Below are positions 10,615 to 19,793 of a stretch of 64,000 nucleotides of DNA, in pieces (within the stretch, counting starts at the first letter, position 1; every line of letters starts with the position of its first letter). The notes beneath the pieces were generated by a model. That model saw only the letters and a program-made list of their open reading frames with translations. It was not told the origin of the DNA and did no database searches. The translations under genes were made by a program, and so were the position numbers. Source of the stretch: Streptomyces sp. NBC_01446 (GTDB taxonomy: Bacteria > Actinomycetota > Actinomycetes > Streptomycetales > Streptomycetaceae); contig NZ_JAPEPO010000001.1 of assembly GCF_026340095.1 (NCBI RefSeq), forward strand, positions 930,001-994,000, written 5' to 3'.

Positions 10615-13600
10615 ATGCATGACGACCGTTCGCTCATCGAAGACCGGCTGCGACGTGTGCTCGAGGAGCGCATCAGGCCCGCCGTGTACCCGGAGACCGT
10701 GCCGCTGGACGTGCGGGTGTGGCACGCGCCGGACGAGCCCGTGCCGGTCGCGGAGGGGCTCGCGGCGCCCGCGCTGTCCATCGGGGAGGGCGCCCGGTGG
10801 GGGCGGCCGTGGGGCACCAGCTGGTTCACGGTGACCGGCACGGTTCCCCAGCAGTGGGCGGGGCGGACCGTCGAGGCGCTGATCGACCTCGGCTTCGACG
10901 GGCACGGCGGTCCCGGCTTCCAGTGCGAGGGCCTGGTCTACGAGCCGGACGGGACACCGGTGAAGGGCCTGCACCCACGCAATCACTGGGTGCGCGTCGG
11001 GGCTCCGGCAGCGGGCGGGGAGCAGGTGGAGCTGCGCGTGGAGGCGGCGTCGAACCCCGGGTTCTTCAACTCCCGTGCGTTCAAGCCTACATGGCTCGGT
11101 GACACGGACACCGCGGGTCACGATCCGCTCTACACGCTGGGCCGTGTCGAGCTGGCCGTCTTCGACGAGACGGTGTGGGAGCTGCTGCACGACCTGGAGG
11201 TGCTGGGCCAGCTGATGGCCGAGCTGCCGCTGGACCGCGCCCGCCGCTGGGAGATCCTGCACGCGGTGGGGGCGGCCCTGGACGTGGTGGACCTCGGCGA
11301 GGTGAACGGCACCGCGCAGGCGGCCCGCGACGTGCTTGCACCGGTCCTCGACACCCCCGCGGGACCGTCGGCGCACCGGATCAGCGCGGTCGGGCACGCG
11401 CACATCGACTCGGCGTGGCTGTGGCCGCTGCGCGAGACGGTGCGCAAGGTGGCGCGGACCGCGTCGAACATGACGCAACTCCTCGACTCCGAACCGGACT
11501 TCGTCTTCACCATGTCGCAGGCGCAGCAACTGGCCTGGATCAAGGAGCACCGGCCCGAGGTGTACGCGAAGGTCAAGAAGGCCGTGGCCGAGGGGCGGTT
11601 CGTGCCGACGGGCGGCATGTGGGTGGAGTCGGACACGAACATGCCGGGCTCGGAGGCGATGGCCCGTCAGTTCGTGCACGGCAAGCGGTTCTTCCTCGAC
11701 GAGTTCGGCATCGAGAACGAGGAGGTGTGGCTGCCGGACACCTTCGGTTTCGCGGCCGGGCTGCCGCAGATCATCCGCGAGGCCGGCTCCAAGTGGCTGC
11801 TGACGCAGAAGATCTCCTGGTCGCGGACGAACACCTTCCCGCATCACACGTTCAACTGGGAGGGCATCGACGGCTCCCGGGTCCTCACCCACTTCCCGCC
11901 CGTGGACACGTACAACTGCGCCATGGAGGGACGTGAACTCGCGCACGCGGAACGGAACTTCAAGGACAAGGGGCGGGCGAGCCGTTCGCTCGCACCGACC
12001 GGTTTCGGTGACGGCGGGGGCGGAACGACACGCGAGATGGTGGCGCGGGCCAGGCGGCTGCGGTCGCTCGACGGCTCCTCCACCGTGGAGTGGGAGGCCC
12101 CGGCGGCGTTCTTCGAGAAGGCCGAGGCCGAGTACACCGATCCCGCGGTGTGGGTCGGCGAGTTGTATCTGGAGCTGCACCGGGCGACGCTGACGAGCCA
12201 GGCGCAGACCAAGCAGGGCAACCGGCGCTGCGAGCACCTCCTCCAGGAGGCGGAGCTGTGGGCCGCGACGGCAGCCGTCCAGTGCGAATTCCCCTACCCG
12301 TACGAGGAGTTGGACCGACTCTGGAAGACGGTGCTGCTGCACCAGTTCCACGACATCCTGCCGGGCTCGTCGATCGCCTGGGTGCACCGCGAGGCCCGCG
12401 CGACGTACGCACGGGTCACGGCCGAACTCGAGGAGATCGTCGACGCCGCGCAGCGCGCCCTGGCCGGCCGCGGCACGGGTGTTCTGCGCTTCAACTCAGC
12501 GCCGCACGGGCGCAGTTCGGTACCCGCGCTCGGCGCTGCGGGCCCCCAGCCTGCCCTCGCGGCGACGAAGGTCCGTGAGCGCGACGGCGGCGGCTTCGTC
12601 CTCGACAACACGATCCTGCGGGCCGAGATCGACGGCCGCGGCCTGGTCGTCTCGCTGGTGCACCTGGCGAGCGGCCGCGAGACGCTGGCCCCGGGCCGTG
12701 CGGCGGGCCTGCTCCAGCTCCACCCGGATCTGCCGAACAAGTGGGACGCGTGGGACGTCGACAAGTTCTACCGCAACACCGGCACCGACCTGACGGACGT
12801 GGACGCGCTGACCGCGACCGCCGACGGGGTGCGGGTCACCCGCTCCTTCGGCAAGTCCGTCGCCGCGCAGACCTTCACCCTCTCCCCCGGCTCCGGGCGC
12901 CTCGACGTCGCGACGGAGGTGGAGTGGCGCGAGACCGAGAAGTTTCTGAAGCTGGCGTTCCCGCTCGACGTGCACGCGGAACGGTACGCGTCGGAGACCC
13001 AGTTCGGGCATGTGTACCGGCCCACGCACACCAACACGAGCTGGGAGGCGGCGCGCTTCGAGGCCTGCAACCACCGGTTCGTGCACCTCGCGGAGCCCGG
13101 CTGGGGTGTCGCACTGGTGACCGCTTCGACGTACGGCCACGACGTGACCCGTACGGTGCGTGAGGACCGCGGGACGACCACGACCGTGCGCGCCTCGCTG
13201 CTGCGGGCACCGCGCTTCCCCGACCCGGAGACGGACCAGGGAACCCATCGCTTCCGGCACGCCCTGGTGCCGGGCGCGGCCGTCGGGGGCGCGGTCCGCG
13301 AGGGCGCGGCGCTGTCGCTGCCGGAGCGGGAGGTGACGGGCACGGCCCGCGCCGAGGTCGCGCCGCTGGTACACGTCGACCACGAGTCCGTCGTACTCAG
13401 TGCGGTCAAGCTGGCCGACGACGGCTCGGGCGATGTCGTCGTCCGCTTCTACGAGACGCGGGGCGGCCGGGCGACCGTGCGCCTCACTCCCGGGTTCGAC
13501 GCGGCCGGTGCGGTCCGCTGCGATCTGCTGGAGCGTCCGGTGGCCCCGGCGGAGCCGGACGTCGCGGATCTGTCGTTCGCGCTGCGCCCCTTCCAGCTGG

Positions 13601-13641
13601 TCACGCTGCGGCTGGCACAGGCGGCCCTCACGGAGTCCTGA
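10615..13641 (+). CDS. Alpha-mannosidase, glycoside hydrolase family 38
   Basis: This 1008-residue enzyme is expected to hydrolyse terminal alpha-mannosides. It has no signal peptide and so acts in the cytoplasm on imported sugars. The zinc and catalytic core starts at GHAHIDSAWLWPLRE (His263, Asp265). The nucleophile is Asp375 in VWLPDTFGF. SDTNMPGSEAMARQFVHG and the later LHQFHDILPGSSI are characteristic GH38 segments. Beta-sandwich domains fill the C-terminal half, and the length is normal. ATG 10615 has AGGAGA upstream; earlier in-frame codons lie inside the binding-protein gene. It follows binding-protein copy 2 by 47 nt and ends at a strong hairpin. Confidence 0.93.
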   Translation: MHDDRSLIEDRLRRVLEERIRPAVYPETVPLDVRVWHAPDEPVPVAEGLAAPALSIGEGARWGRPWGTSWFTVTGTVPQQWAGRTVEALIDLGFDGHGGPGFQCEGLVYEPDGTPVKGLHPRNHWVRVGAPAAGGEQVELRVEAASNPGFFNSRAFKPTWLGDTDTAGHDPLYTLGRVELAVFDETVWELLHDLEVLGQLMAELPLDRARRWEILHAVGAALDVVDLGEVNGTAQAARDVLAPVLDTPAGPSAHRISAVGHAHIDSAWLWPLRETVRKVARTASNMTQLLDSEPDFVFTMSQAQQLAWIKEHRPEVYAKVKKAVAEGRFVPTGGMWVESDTNMPGSEAMARQFVHGKRFFLDEFGIENEEVWLPDTFGFAAGLPQIIREAGSKWLLTQKISWSRTNTFPHHTFNWEGIDGSRVLTHFPPVDTYNCAMEGRELAHAERNFKDKGRASRSLAPTGFGDGGGGTTREMVARARRLRSLDGSSTVEWEAPAAFFEKAEAEYTDPAVWVGELYLELHRATLTSQAQTKQGNRRCEHLLQEAELWAATAAVQCEFPYPYEELDRLWKTVLLHQFHDILPGSSIAWVHREARATYARVTAELEEIVDAAQRALAGRGTGVLRFNSAPHGRSSVPALGAAGPQPALAATKVRERDGGGFVLDNTILRAEIDGRGLVVSLVHLASGRETLAPGRAAGLLQLHPDLPNKWDAWDVDKFYRNTGTDLTDVDALTATADGVRVTRSFGKSVAAQTFTLSPGSGRLDVATEVEWRETEKFLKLAFPLDVHAERYASETQFGHVYRPTHTNTSWEAARFEACNHRFVHLAEPGWGVALVTASTYGHDVTRTVREDRGTTTTVRASLLRAPRFPDPETDQGTHRFRHALVPGAAVGGAVREGAALSLPEREVTGTARAEVAPLVHVDHESVVLSAVKLADDGSGDVVVRFYETRGGRATVRLTPGFDAAGAVRCDLLERPVAPAEPDVADLSFALRPFQLVTLRLAQAALTES

Positions 13642-13643
13642 GC

Positions 13644-13669
13644 GTGCGGGGCGCCGTGGCGCCCCGCAC
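13644..13669 (+). terminator. Hairpin terminator after the alpha-mannosidase gene
   Basis: Starting 3 nt past the stop codon, GTGCGGGGCGCC and its exact complement form a 12-bp stem separated by GT. No U-run follows, which is usual for actinomycete terminators. Confidence 0.65.
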
Positions 13670-13702
13670 CTGGTCGTCGGCGTGAACCGGCGAACCGCTC
13701 AG

Positions 13703-13933
13703 GTGGCTATCCCAGTTACACCAGCGGCGCCGTGGCGACCGGTGCCACGCTCCAGGTTGTGCGACGGCAGTGACAGCCGGCAGTCGCTCTCCCTGGACCG
13801 GACCGGCGACGGCCGATGGACGGCGCAGGTGTCCATACCGCGTTCCGACGATGTCTCAGTCTCCCTGCGGGCGAGCGCGTTGGGCCCAGACGGGCTGGAG
13901 GTCACGCAGGACGTGATCGGCGCGTTCGGCTGA
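13703..13933 (+). pseudogene. C-terminal remnant, possibly of a secreted S8-type peptidase
   Basis: The plus-strand frame ending at TGA 13931-13933 reads QSLSLDRTGDGRWTAQVSIP, then DDVSVSLRASALGPDGLEVT, then QDVIGAFG. This resembles the beta-sandwich tail that ends many Streptomyces subtilisin-like peptidases (SLRA.A.D..GN.V.Q.V..A). No start or upstream domain exists because the mannosidase gene occupies the region. It is probably a leftover 3' end. The family assignment is an inference from a short segment. Confidence 0.35.
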
Positions 13934-14115
13934 AGTGACACCGATGATTCCTCCCGCGCTTCGTTAGGAAGCAGGGGCGGCGGGTGGTGCGGGCTCGCGG
14001 CACCGCTCGTCGTGCGCGAGCGGGGGGAGGCCCAGCTCACGACTCCGGTCGGGCTCGTCAACTCCCGGGCATCAATTCTGAGTTCAACCTCGACTCACCC
14101 ATCGATCTGGTCGAT

Positions 14116-14130
14116 TGTATTCAGTATGCT
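14116..14130 (+). promoter_or_regulatory. Weak TGCATAC-type operator upstream of the PAS protein gene
   Basis: TGTATTCAGTATGCT matches 11 of the 14 specified positions of the island consensus TGCATACNGTATGCA. It lies 43 nt before the PAS-protein start, in an unusually AT-rich stretch. It is weaker than the other sites and may not be functional. Confidence 0.35.
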
Positions 14131-14173
14131 TACAACCGGCCTTACACCCGCATCGCGCCCACCCGGAGGAGCC

Positions 14174-14617
14174 ATGGCAGTCCCGCACCCCGAACTGCTC
14201 GCGCACATGACCATCCACGCGCCCGACGGCATCGTCATCGTCGACAGCGAGGGGCTCATCGAGTTCTGGAACAGCGGCTCGGAGCGGATCTTCGGATGGA
14301 AGGAGAGCGAGGTGCTCGGACAGAGCCTCGACCTGATCATCCCCGAGCGGCACCGGCGCCCGCACTGGAAGGGCTTCCACGCGGCGATGGCCAAGGGCTC
14401 CACCCACTACGGTGCGAGCGACCTGCTGACCGTGCCCGCGCTCAAGGCCGACGGGTCGAGCCTGTCGATCGAGTTCAGCGTGTGCCTCCTGCCGGATCCG
14501 CAGGGCGGCACCGGACATGTCGGCGCGGTCATCCGTGACGTCACCGCGCGCCGCGCTCAGGAGAAGGAGCTGCGCCGCCGCCTCGCCGACGCGAACGCCG
14601 GCGCCACGACCTTGTGA
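14174..14617 (+). CDS. Single PAS-domain protein
   Basis: This 147-residue protein consists of one PAS domain: APDGIVIVDSEGLIEFWNSG, RIFGWKESEVLGQSLDLIIP, and the PAC-like strand VGAVIRDVTARRAQEKELRR. A short helix follows that normally leads into a kinase, cyclase or HTH effector, but none is present. It may sense a ligand or redox state and act on a separate partner. ATG 14174 is preceded by GGAGGAG. The gene is closed by a 20-bp terminator hairpin. The weak TGCATAC-type site upstream may place it in the oxalate regulon. Confidence 0.8.
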   Translation: MAVPHPELLAHMTIHAPDGIVIVDSEGLIEFWNSGSERIFGWKESEVLGQSLDLIIPERHRRPHWKGFHAAMAKGSTHYGASDLLTVPALKADGSSLSIEFSVCLLPDPQGGTGHVGAVIRDVTARRAQEKELRRRLADANAGATTL

Positions 14618-14630
14618 AACGCGCGTCATG

Positions 14631-14671
14631 GCGAGGAGGGCAGGGAACCCCGGGTTCCCTGCCCTCCTCGC
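14631..14671 (+). terminator. 20-bp-stem hairpin terminator after the PAS gene
   Basis: A perfect 20-bp inverted repeat (14631-14650 with 14652-14671) has a one-base centre and is followed by TGTTCTGCGTTCT. It is one of the strongest hairpins in the window and separates region 1 from the oxalate island. Confidence 0.8.
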
Positions 14672-14700
14672 TGTTCTGCGTTCTCCGGGACCGCACACGC

Positions 14701-14735
14701 GGGTGCCCCGCACGCTCGTCGCGCACGGGGCACCC
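14701..14735 (-). terminator. Hairpin terminator downstream of the first CoA-transferase gene
   Basis: GGGTGCCCCG (14701-14710) pairs with CGGGGCACCC (14726-14735) around a 15-nt loop. It sits about 60 nt beyond the stop of the leftward formyl-CoA transferase gene, so it plausibly ends that transcript. Confidence 0.5.
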
Positions 14736-14795
14736 CCTTGTCCTCTAACTCCTGCCCCGCCTGCCGCCTGACCCCTGCCGCCAGGCGGACAGGCG

Positions 14796-16052
14796 TCAGG
14801 CGACGACGGAACCCTCGTGCAGCTTGCGGATGGCGTCCGCGTCGTAGCCCAGGTCCGCGAGGACTTCGTCGGTGTGCTCACCGAGCAGCGGCGCGCCCTT
14901 GATGTCCGGCTGGAACGCGGAGAACTTCACCGGGCTGCCCACCGTCAGATAGGTACCACGCTCCTTCTGCTCCACCTCGACGATGGTTCCGCTCTTACGC
15001 ATGTCGGGATCCTCGGCGAGCTCCTTCATCGACAGGACCGGGGCGCACGGCACCTCCCACTCGCGCAGGATGTCGACGGCCTCGTACTTGGTCTTGTCGG
15101 CGAGCCACTTCTCGATCTCGCCGAAGATGTCCATGATGTGTGGCTGGCGGGCGCGGGCAGTGCTGTACTCCGGGTCGTCGGCCCACTCCGGGCGGCCGAT
15201 GGCCTCGGCCGTGCGCTTCCAGTTCTGCTCCTGGACGGTGAAGTAGATGTAGGCGTTGGGGTCGGTCTCCCAGCCCTTGCACTTGAGGATCCAGCCGGGC
15301 TGGCCGCCGCCTCCCGCGTTGCCGCCGCGCGGCACGGCGTCGCCGAACTCGCCGTGCGGGTACTGCGGGTACTCCTCCAGGTAGCCGATCTTCTCCAGGC
15401 GCTGCTGGTCGCGGAGCTTGACGCGGGTGAGGTTGAGGCAAGCGTCCTGCATGGAGACGGAGACCTTCTGGCCGAGGCCCGTCTGGTTGCGCTGGATGAT
15501 GGCCGTGAGCAGCCCGATCATCAGGTGCATCCCGGTGTTGGAGTCGCCGAGGGCGGCGCCCGAGATGGTGGGCGGGCCGTCCCAGAAGCCGGTGGTGGAG
15601 GCAGCGCCGCCGGCGGCCTGGGCGACGTTCTCGTAGGTCTTCAGGTCGTTCCACTTGGACTGCTCGTTGAAGCCCTTGACCGAGCCGAAAATGAGGCGCG
15701 GGTTGAGCTCGTGTATGTGGTCCCAGCCGAGGCCCATCCGGTCCATGGCGCCGGGCGCGAAGTTCTCGACAAGGATGTCGGCCTCGCGGATCAGCTTCTC
15801 CATGACCTCCTTGCCCTCGGCCGTCTTGGTGTTGATGGCCAGGGAGCGCTTGTTGGAGTTGAGCATGGTGAAGTACAGGGCGTCGAGGTCCGGGATGTCG
15901 CGCAGCTGCTGGCGGGTCACGTCGCCGCCATTGATGCGCTCGACCTTGATGACGTCGGCGCCGAACCAGGCGAGCATCTGCGTACAGGCAGGGCCCGCCT
16001 GGACCCCGGTGAAGTCGATCACCTTAATGCCCGCGAGCGGCTGTTCATTCAT
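14796..16052 (-). CDS. frc: Formyl-CoA:oxalate CoA-transferase (class III CoA-transferase)
   Basis: This 418-residue cytoplasmic enzyme moves CoA from formyl-CoA to oxalate, the activation step of oxalate catabolism. It opens with [26 protein letters not shown] in the usual place. The catalytic aspartate is Asp170 in [11 protein letters not shown] (Asp169 in the Oxalobacter enzyme), and the flexible glycine loop is [12 protein letters not shown]. The close match to Oxalobacter Frc, including [16 protein letters not shown], argues for a true formyl-CoA transferase. An oddity is Gln49 at the position occupied by the gating Trp48 in Oxalobacter Frc. ATG 16052 was chosen because longer frames run into the intergenic region. 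It lies 88 nt after the decarboxylase gene and is probably co-transcribed with it. Confidence 0.92.
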   Translation of the reverse strand: MNEQPLAGIKVIDFTGVQAGPACTQMLAWFGADVIKVERINGGDVTRQQLRDIPDLDALYFTMLNSNKRSLAINTKTAEGKEVMEKLIREADILVENFAPGAMDRMGLGWDHIHELNPRLIFGSVKGFNEQSKWNDLKTYENVAQAAGGAASTTGFWDGPPTISGAALGDSNTGMHLMIGLLTAIIQRNQTGLGQKVSVSMQDACLNLTRVKLRDQQRLEKIGYLEEYPQYPHGEFGDAVPRGGNAGGGGQPGWILKCKGWETDPNAYIYFTVQEQNWKRTAEAIGRPEWADDPEYSTARARQPHIMDIFGEIEKWLADKTKYEAVDILREWEVPCAPVLSMKELAEDPDMRKSGTIVEVEQKERGTYLTVGSPVKFSAFQPDIKGAPLLGEHTDEVLADLGYDADAIRKLHEGSVVA

Positions 16053-16140
16053 GTCTGAGTCCTTCTCGTGATGGGTTGCGCGGCGAACAGTGGTTGTGTG
16101 TACGCAAGTTGAGAGATGGCTTGCCAAACAGCGCGGGCGG

Positions 16141-17892
16141 TCACTTCTTCGACGGCACGATGTTGCCGACGGTGATGCCCTTGGGGTTGAGGTGCGAGAT
16201 GTGACCGCTCTCCGTACCCGCGCCGGGGTCGATGGCGCAGTCGATCAGGGCGGGTCCGCCCGCGGCGAGCGACTCGGTGAGGGCCGCGGTGACCTCGGCG
16301 GGCGTGGTGGCGCGGTAGCCCTTGCCTCCGAACGCCTCGATCATGAGGTCGTGCCGGGCGGACAGCGTCAGGGTGGTGGGCGACGGGGCGTCGTCGCGCG
16401 GGTTGACGTCGTTGCCGCGATACACACCGCCGTTGTTCATGATCACGGTGGTGACGGGGAGCTGGTAGCGGCAGATCGTTTCCAGTTCCATGCCGCTGAA
16501 CCCGAAGGCGCTGTCGCCCTCGACGGCGATCACCGGCTGGCCGGTCTCCACGGCGGCGGCGATCGCGTAGCCCATGCCGATCCCCATCACACCCCAGGTG
16601 CCGACGTCCAGGCGGTGGCGCGGGACGTGCATGTCGATGACGTTGCGCGCCATGTCGAGGGCGTTGGCACCCTCATTGACGAGGTAGGCGTGCTGGTTGT
16701 CGCGCAGCACGTCGCGGACGGCGCGCAGCGCGCCCATGAACTGCATCGGGTGCGGGTCGGCCGCCAGGCGCCCGGCCATCTTCTCGACGTTCTGCGCGGA
16801 GCGCGCCGCGAGCTCCTCGCGCCAGGCGGCGGGCGCGGAGATCTGTCCCGGCTTGGCGCGCTCGGCCAGCGCCTCCAGCACGGACTCGACGTCACCGACG
16901 AGGGGGGCCGCGATCGGCTGGTTGCTGTCCAGCTCCCTGGGCTCGATGTCGACCTGGATGAACTTCGCGTCGGGGTTCCACTGCGGCGCCTCGCCGTGTC
17001 CGAGCAGCCAGTTGAGGCGGGCTCCGACGAGCATCACGACGTCGGCCTTGCGCAGCGCGAGGGAGCGGGCGGTCGCCACCGACTGCGGGTGGTCGTCGGG
17101 CAGCAGGCCCTTGGCCATCGACATCGGTACGTACGGGATGCCGGTCGACTCGACGAACTCCCGGATCCTGTCGTCGGCCTGGGCGTAGGCGGCGCCCTTG
17201 CCGAGCACCACCAGCGGCCGCTCGGCGCCGGAGAGGAGTTCGATGGCGCGATCCACCGCCTCGGGCGCGGGCAGCTGTCGCGGAGCCGGGTCGACCAGCC
17301 GGCTGAGGGTCTTGGCGCCCTCCGCCTTGTCCATGATGGAGCCGAGTACGGCGGCCGGGATGTCGAGGTAGACGCCGCCCGGCCGGCCGGAGACGGCGGT
17401 GCGCAGCGCGCGGGCGATGCCCCGGCCGATGTCCTCGACCCGGCTGATGCGGTACGCGGCCTTGCAGAACGGCTGCGCGGCGGCGAGCTGGTCCATCTCC
17501 TCGTAGTCGCCCTGCTTGAGGTCGACGAGGTGGCGCTCGCTGGACCCCGAGATCTGCACCATCGGGAAGCAGTTGGTGGTGGCGTTGGCCAGGCCGACGA
17601 GTCCGTTCAGGAACCCCGGCGCGGACACCGTGAGAGCGATGCCCGGCTTCTTGGTGAGGTAGCCGGCCGCGGCCGCGGCGTGGGCCGCGTTGGACTCGTG
17701 GCGGAAGCCGATGTAGCGGATGCCCTCGGCCTGGGCGAGCCGGGCCAGATCCGTGATCGGGATGCCGACCACGCCGTAGATGGTCTCGACGTCGTTCAGC
17801 TTCAGAGCGTCGACGACCAGGTGGTACCCGTCGGTGAGCTCGGCCTGTGCGTCGGCGTTCGCCGCTGTCTCCTGTGGTGAGGGGGCGGTCAT
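16141..17892 (-). CDS. oxc: Oxalyl-CoA decarboxylase, thiamine diphosphate dependent
   Basis: This 583-residue enzyme decarboxylates oxalyl-CoA to formyl-CoA and CO2. The N-terminal Pyr domain carries the ThDP-activating glutamate in [16 protein letters not shown]. The central domain holds the nucleotide-binding region. The PP domain shows the ThDP/Mg motif [13 protein letters not shown] ending in MNNGG. The length matches Oxalobacter and E. coli Oxc. GGAGGA precedes ATG 17892 by about 8 nt. It is divergent from the acyl-CoA synthetase gene across a 292-bp promoter with LysR-type palindromes, and upstream of frc, giving the classic oxc-frc pair. Confidence 0.95.
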   Translation of the reverse strand: MTAPSPQETAANADAQAELTDGYHLVVDALKLNDVETIYGVVGIPITDLARLAQAEGIRYIGFRHESNAAHAAAAAGYLTKKPGIALTVSAPGFLNGLVGLANATTNCFPMVQISGSSERHLVDLKQGDYEEMDQLAAAQPFCKAAYRISRVEDIGRGIARALRTAVSGRPGGVYLDIPAAVLGSIMDKAEGAKTLSRLVDPAPRQLPAPEAVDRAIELLSGAERPLVVLGKGAAYAQADDRIREFVESTGIPYVPMSMAKGLLPDDHPQSVATARSLALRKADVVMLVGARLNWLLGHGEAPQWNPDAKFIQVDIEPRELDSNQPIAAPLVGDVESVLEALAERAKPGQISAPAAWREELAARSAQNVEKMAGRLAADPHPMQFMGALRAVRDVLRDNQHAYLVNEGANALDMARNVIDMHVPRHRLDVGTWGVMGIGMGYAIAAAVETGQPVIAVEGDSAFGFSGMELETICRYQLPVTTVIMNNGGVYRGNDVNPRDDAPSPTTLTLSARHDLMIEAFGGKGYRATTPAEVTAALTESLAAGGPALIDCAIDPGAGTESGHISHLNPKGITVGNIVPSKK

Positions 17893-17992
17893 GGTCCGAG
17901 GTCCTCCTTGGGCAAGTAATGCTGTGCGGCTTGTGGATCCACCTTCCGCACTGCACCCTCGCCCCGTCCAAGACCTGACGACGACCAGCCAA

Positions 17993-18056
17993 TAACCAGT
18001 ATTTATCAACGGCCGGAACGGGCCCGGGTACCTGCGGTGATAGTCGGCCACTATCA
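17993..18056. promoter_or_regulatory. Candidate LysR-type operators between oxc and the synthetase gene
   Basis: TGATAGT-N5-ACTATCA (18038-18056) is a perfect interrupted palindrome, and ATAA-N7-TTAT (17993-18007) is a second weaker one. Both lie in the divergent gap and fit the T-N11-A pattern of LysR regulators. A LysR gene sits immediately beyond the synthetase. No TGCATAC-type site is visible here, so oxc-frc and the synthetase may be under separate, oxalate-sensing control. Confidence 0.5.
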
Positions 18057-18184
18057 GCCGTTCACCGTTGCGCATTGGACGCTGACGGGCCACGGCCCCC
18101 AGGCTCGCAGTCGACCGTTTCAGCTCTGTCGACCGTTTCGGCTGTGTCGGCTGTTCGCCTCAACCGGCGCAAGGAGGTGCGGTG

Positions 18185-19756
18185 ATGGCCACAGTGGCCA
18201 CGGCGTCCGTGCGTGAACCGGACCGCTACCACGCCCCCGCGCTCACCGGTCTCGTCGATCTGCTGTCGCGGCCCGTGCGGGCGCGTCCGCACGCGCGGGC
18301 CCTCGTCGTCGGTGCGGAGCGCGTCGAACTGTCGTATGCCGCTCTCGCCTCGCTCGCCGACAACCTGGCCCGCCGGCTGACGGCCGCCGGGGTACGGCCC
18401 GGGGACCCGGTGGGGCTGGTCGCCGCGAACACCGTCGAGTACGTCGTGTCCCTCTTGGGTGCGGCCCGGGCCGGCGCGGTCGTCGCCCCGCTGGATCCGG
18501 CTCTGACCGCCGGTCAACTGGCCGCGCGGCTCAAGATGTTCGGGGCGCGGGTGGTGCTGTGCGGGCCCGAGGCGCCCGCGGGCGTACCGGCCTGGCCCGT
18601 GCGGGTAAGCGTCGCGTCCGGCGCCCCCTGCATGGTCACGCTCGATACGACGCGCGCGCCGCTCGGCCTATACGGGACACCCGCACCGGGCCTCGCCCCG
18701 GACGACGCCCTGATCCTGTCGACGGCGGGCACCACGGACCGGGCCCGCCTGGTGCCGCTGACCCACGGGAACGTGGCCGCGGCGGTGCGTGCGCTGTGCG
18801 CGACGTACGAACTGGGGCCGCGGGACGCGACGGTGGCGGTCATGCCGCTGTTCCACACGCACGGGCTGGTCGCGGCGCTGCTCGCCACGCTCGCCGGCGG
18901 CGGGTGTGTGCTGCTCCCGGCCGGGGGGCGTTTCTCGGCGGACACGTTCTGGGATGACATGCGGGCGGTGGGGGCCACCTGGTTCACCGCGGTGCCCGCA
19001 ATCCACGAGATCCTCCTCGACCGCTCGGCGGTCGAACATCTCGCGCCGCTCGTGCCGCCGCTGCGATTCGCCCGCAGTTCCAGCGCTCCGCTCAACACCG
19101 CGACCCAGCGGGCTCTTGAGCGCACGCTCGGGGTGCCGCTGCTGTCGGCGTACGGCATGACGGAGGCCGCCCATCAGGCGAGCAGCGAACCCCTGCCGCC
19201 GACCGGTACGTCCAAGCACGGATCCGTGGGCCGGCCGACCGGGACGCGGATTCAGGTCGTCGACGCGTCGGGGCAGGCGTGCCCGCCCGGTGTGCAGGGC
19301 GAGGTCTGGGTGCGCGGCCCCAGCGTGACCAGGGGCTATCTCGTCGATCCGGCGGCGACGGCGCACGGTTTCGGCGGAGGCTGGCTGCGCACCGGGGACC
19401 TGGGGCATCTGGACGCCGACGGCGCTCTGTTCCTCACCGGCCGGATCAGGAATCTGATCACGCGGGCGGGCGATCAGGTCAGTCCCGAGTACGTCGAGGA
19501 CGTGTTGTGCGGTTGTCCCGCTGTCGCCGAGGCCGCCGTGTTCGGGGTGCCGGACGAGCGGCACGGGCATCGGGTGGGCGCGGCCGTGGTGCTGCGCGAG
19601 GGGGAGGACGCGGAGCCCTCCGAGATCGTCAGGTACTGCCGGGGCCGGCTGGCCGCTTTCGAGGTGCCCGAGCGGATCCGGGTCGTCGAGGCGCTGCCGC
19701 ACACGGCCAAGGGAGCGCTGGACCGGCAGGCGGTCCAGCTCCGTTTCGCCCGGTGA
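18185..19756 (+). CDS. AMP-forming acyl-CoA synthetase, oxalyl-CoA-synthetase-like (AAE3 group), with altered catalytic motifs
   Basis: This 523-residue ANL-family enzyme is expected to convert oxalate, ATP and CoA to oxalyl-CoA. Segments LVPLTHGNVAAAVRAL, FSADTFWDDMRAVGATWFTAVPAIHE, YGMTEAAHQASSEPLP and KHGSVGRPTG resemble the AAE3 oxalyl-CoA synthetases. Two core positions are unusual. The A3 P-loop reads GTTDRARL (residues about 183-189) where PKG is normal. The A10 motif reads PHTAKGALDRQ, with Lys509 displaced two positions and Ala511 at the catalytic-lysine site. It may be slow, altered or inactive. ATG 18185 has AGGAGG 7 nt upstream; an adjacent GTG at 18182 is possible. It is convergent with the LysR gene. 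Confidence 0.8.
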   Translation: MATVATASVREPDRYHAPALTGLVDLLSRPVRARPHARALVVGAERVELSYAALASLADNLARRLTAAGVRPGDPVGLVAANTVEYVVSLLGAARAGAVVAPLDPALTAGQLAARLKMFGARVVLCGPEAPAGVPAWPVRVSVASGAPCMVTLDTTRAPLGLYGTPAPGLAPDDALILSTAGTTDRARLVPLTHGNVAAAVRALCATYELGPRDATVAVMPLFHTHGLVAALLATLAGGGCVLLPAGGRFSADTFWDDMRAVGATWFTAVPAIHEILLDRSAVEHLAPLVPPLRFARSSSAPLNTATQRALERTLGVPLLSAYGMTEAAHQASSEPLPPTGTSKHGSVGRPTGTRIQVVDASGQACPPGVQGEVWVRGPSVTRGYLVDPAATAHGFGGGWLRTGDLGHLDADGALFLTGRIRNLITRAGDQVSPEYVEDVLCGCPAVAEAAVFGVPDERHGHRVGAAVVLREGEDAEPSEIVRYCRGRLAAFEVPERIRVVEALPHTAKGALDRQAVQLRFAR

Positions 19757-19793
19757 CGTAGCGGCCGGGCGGGCCAGCCGGACCCGCCCGGCT

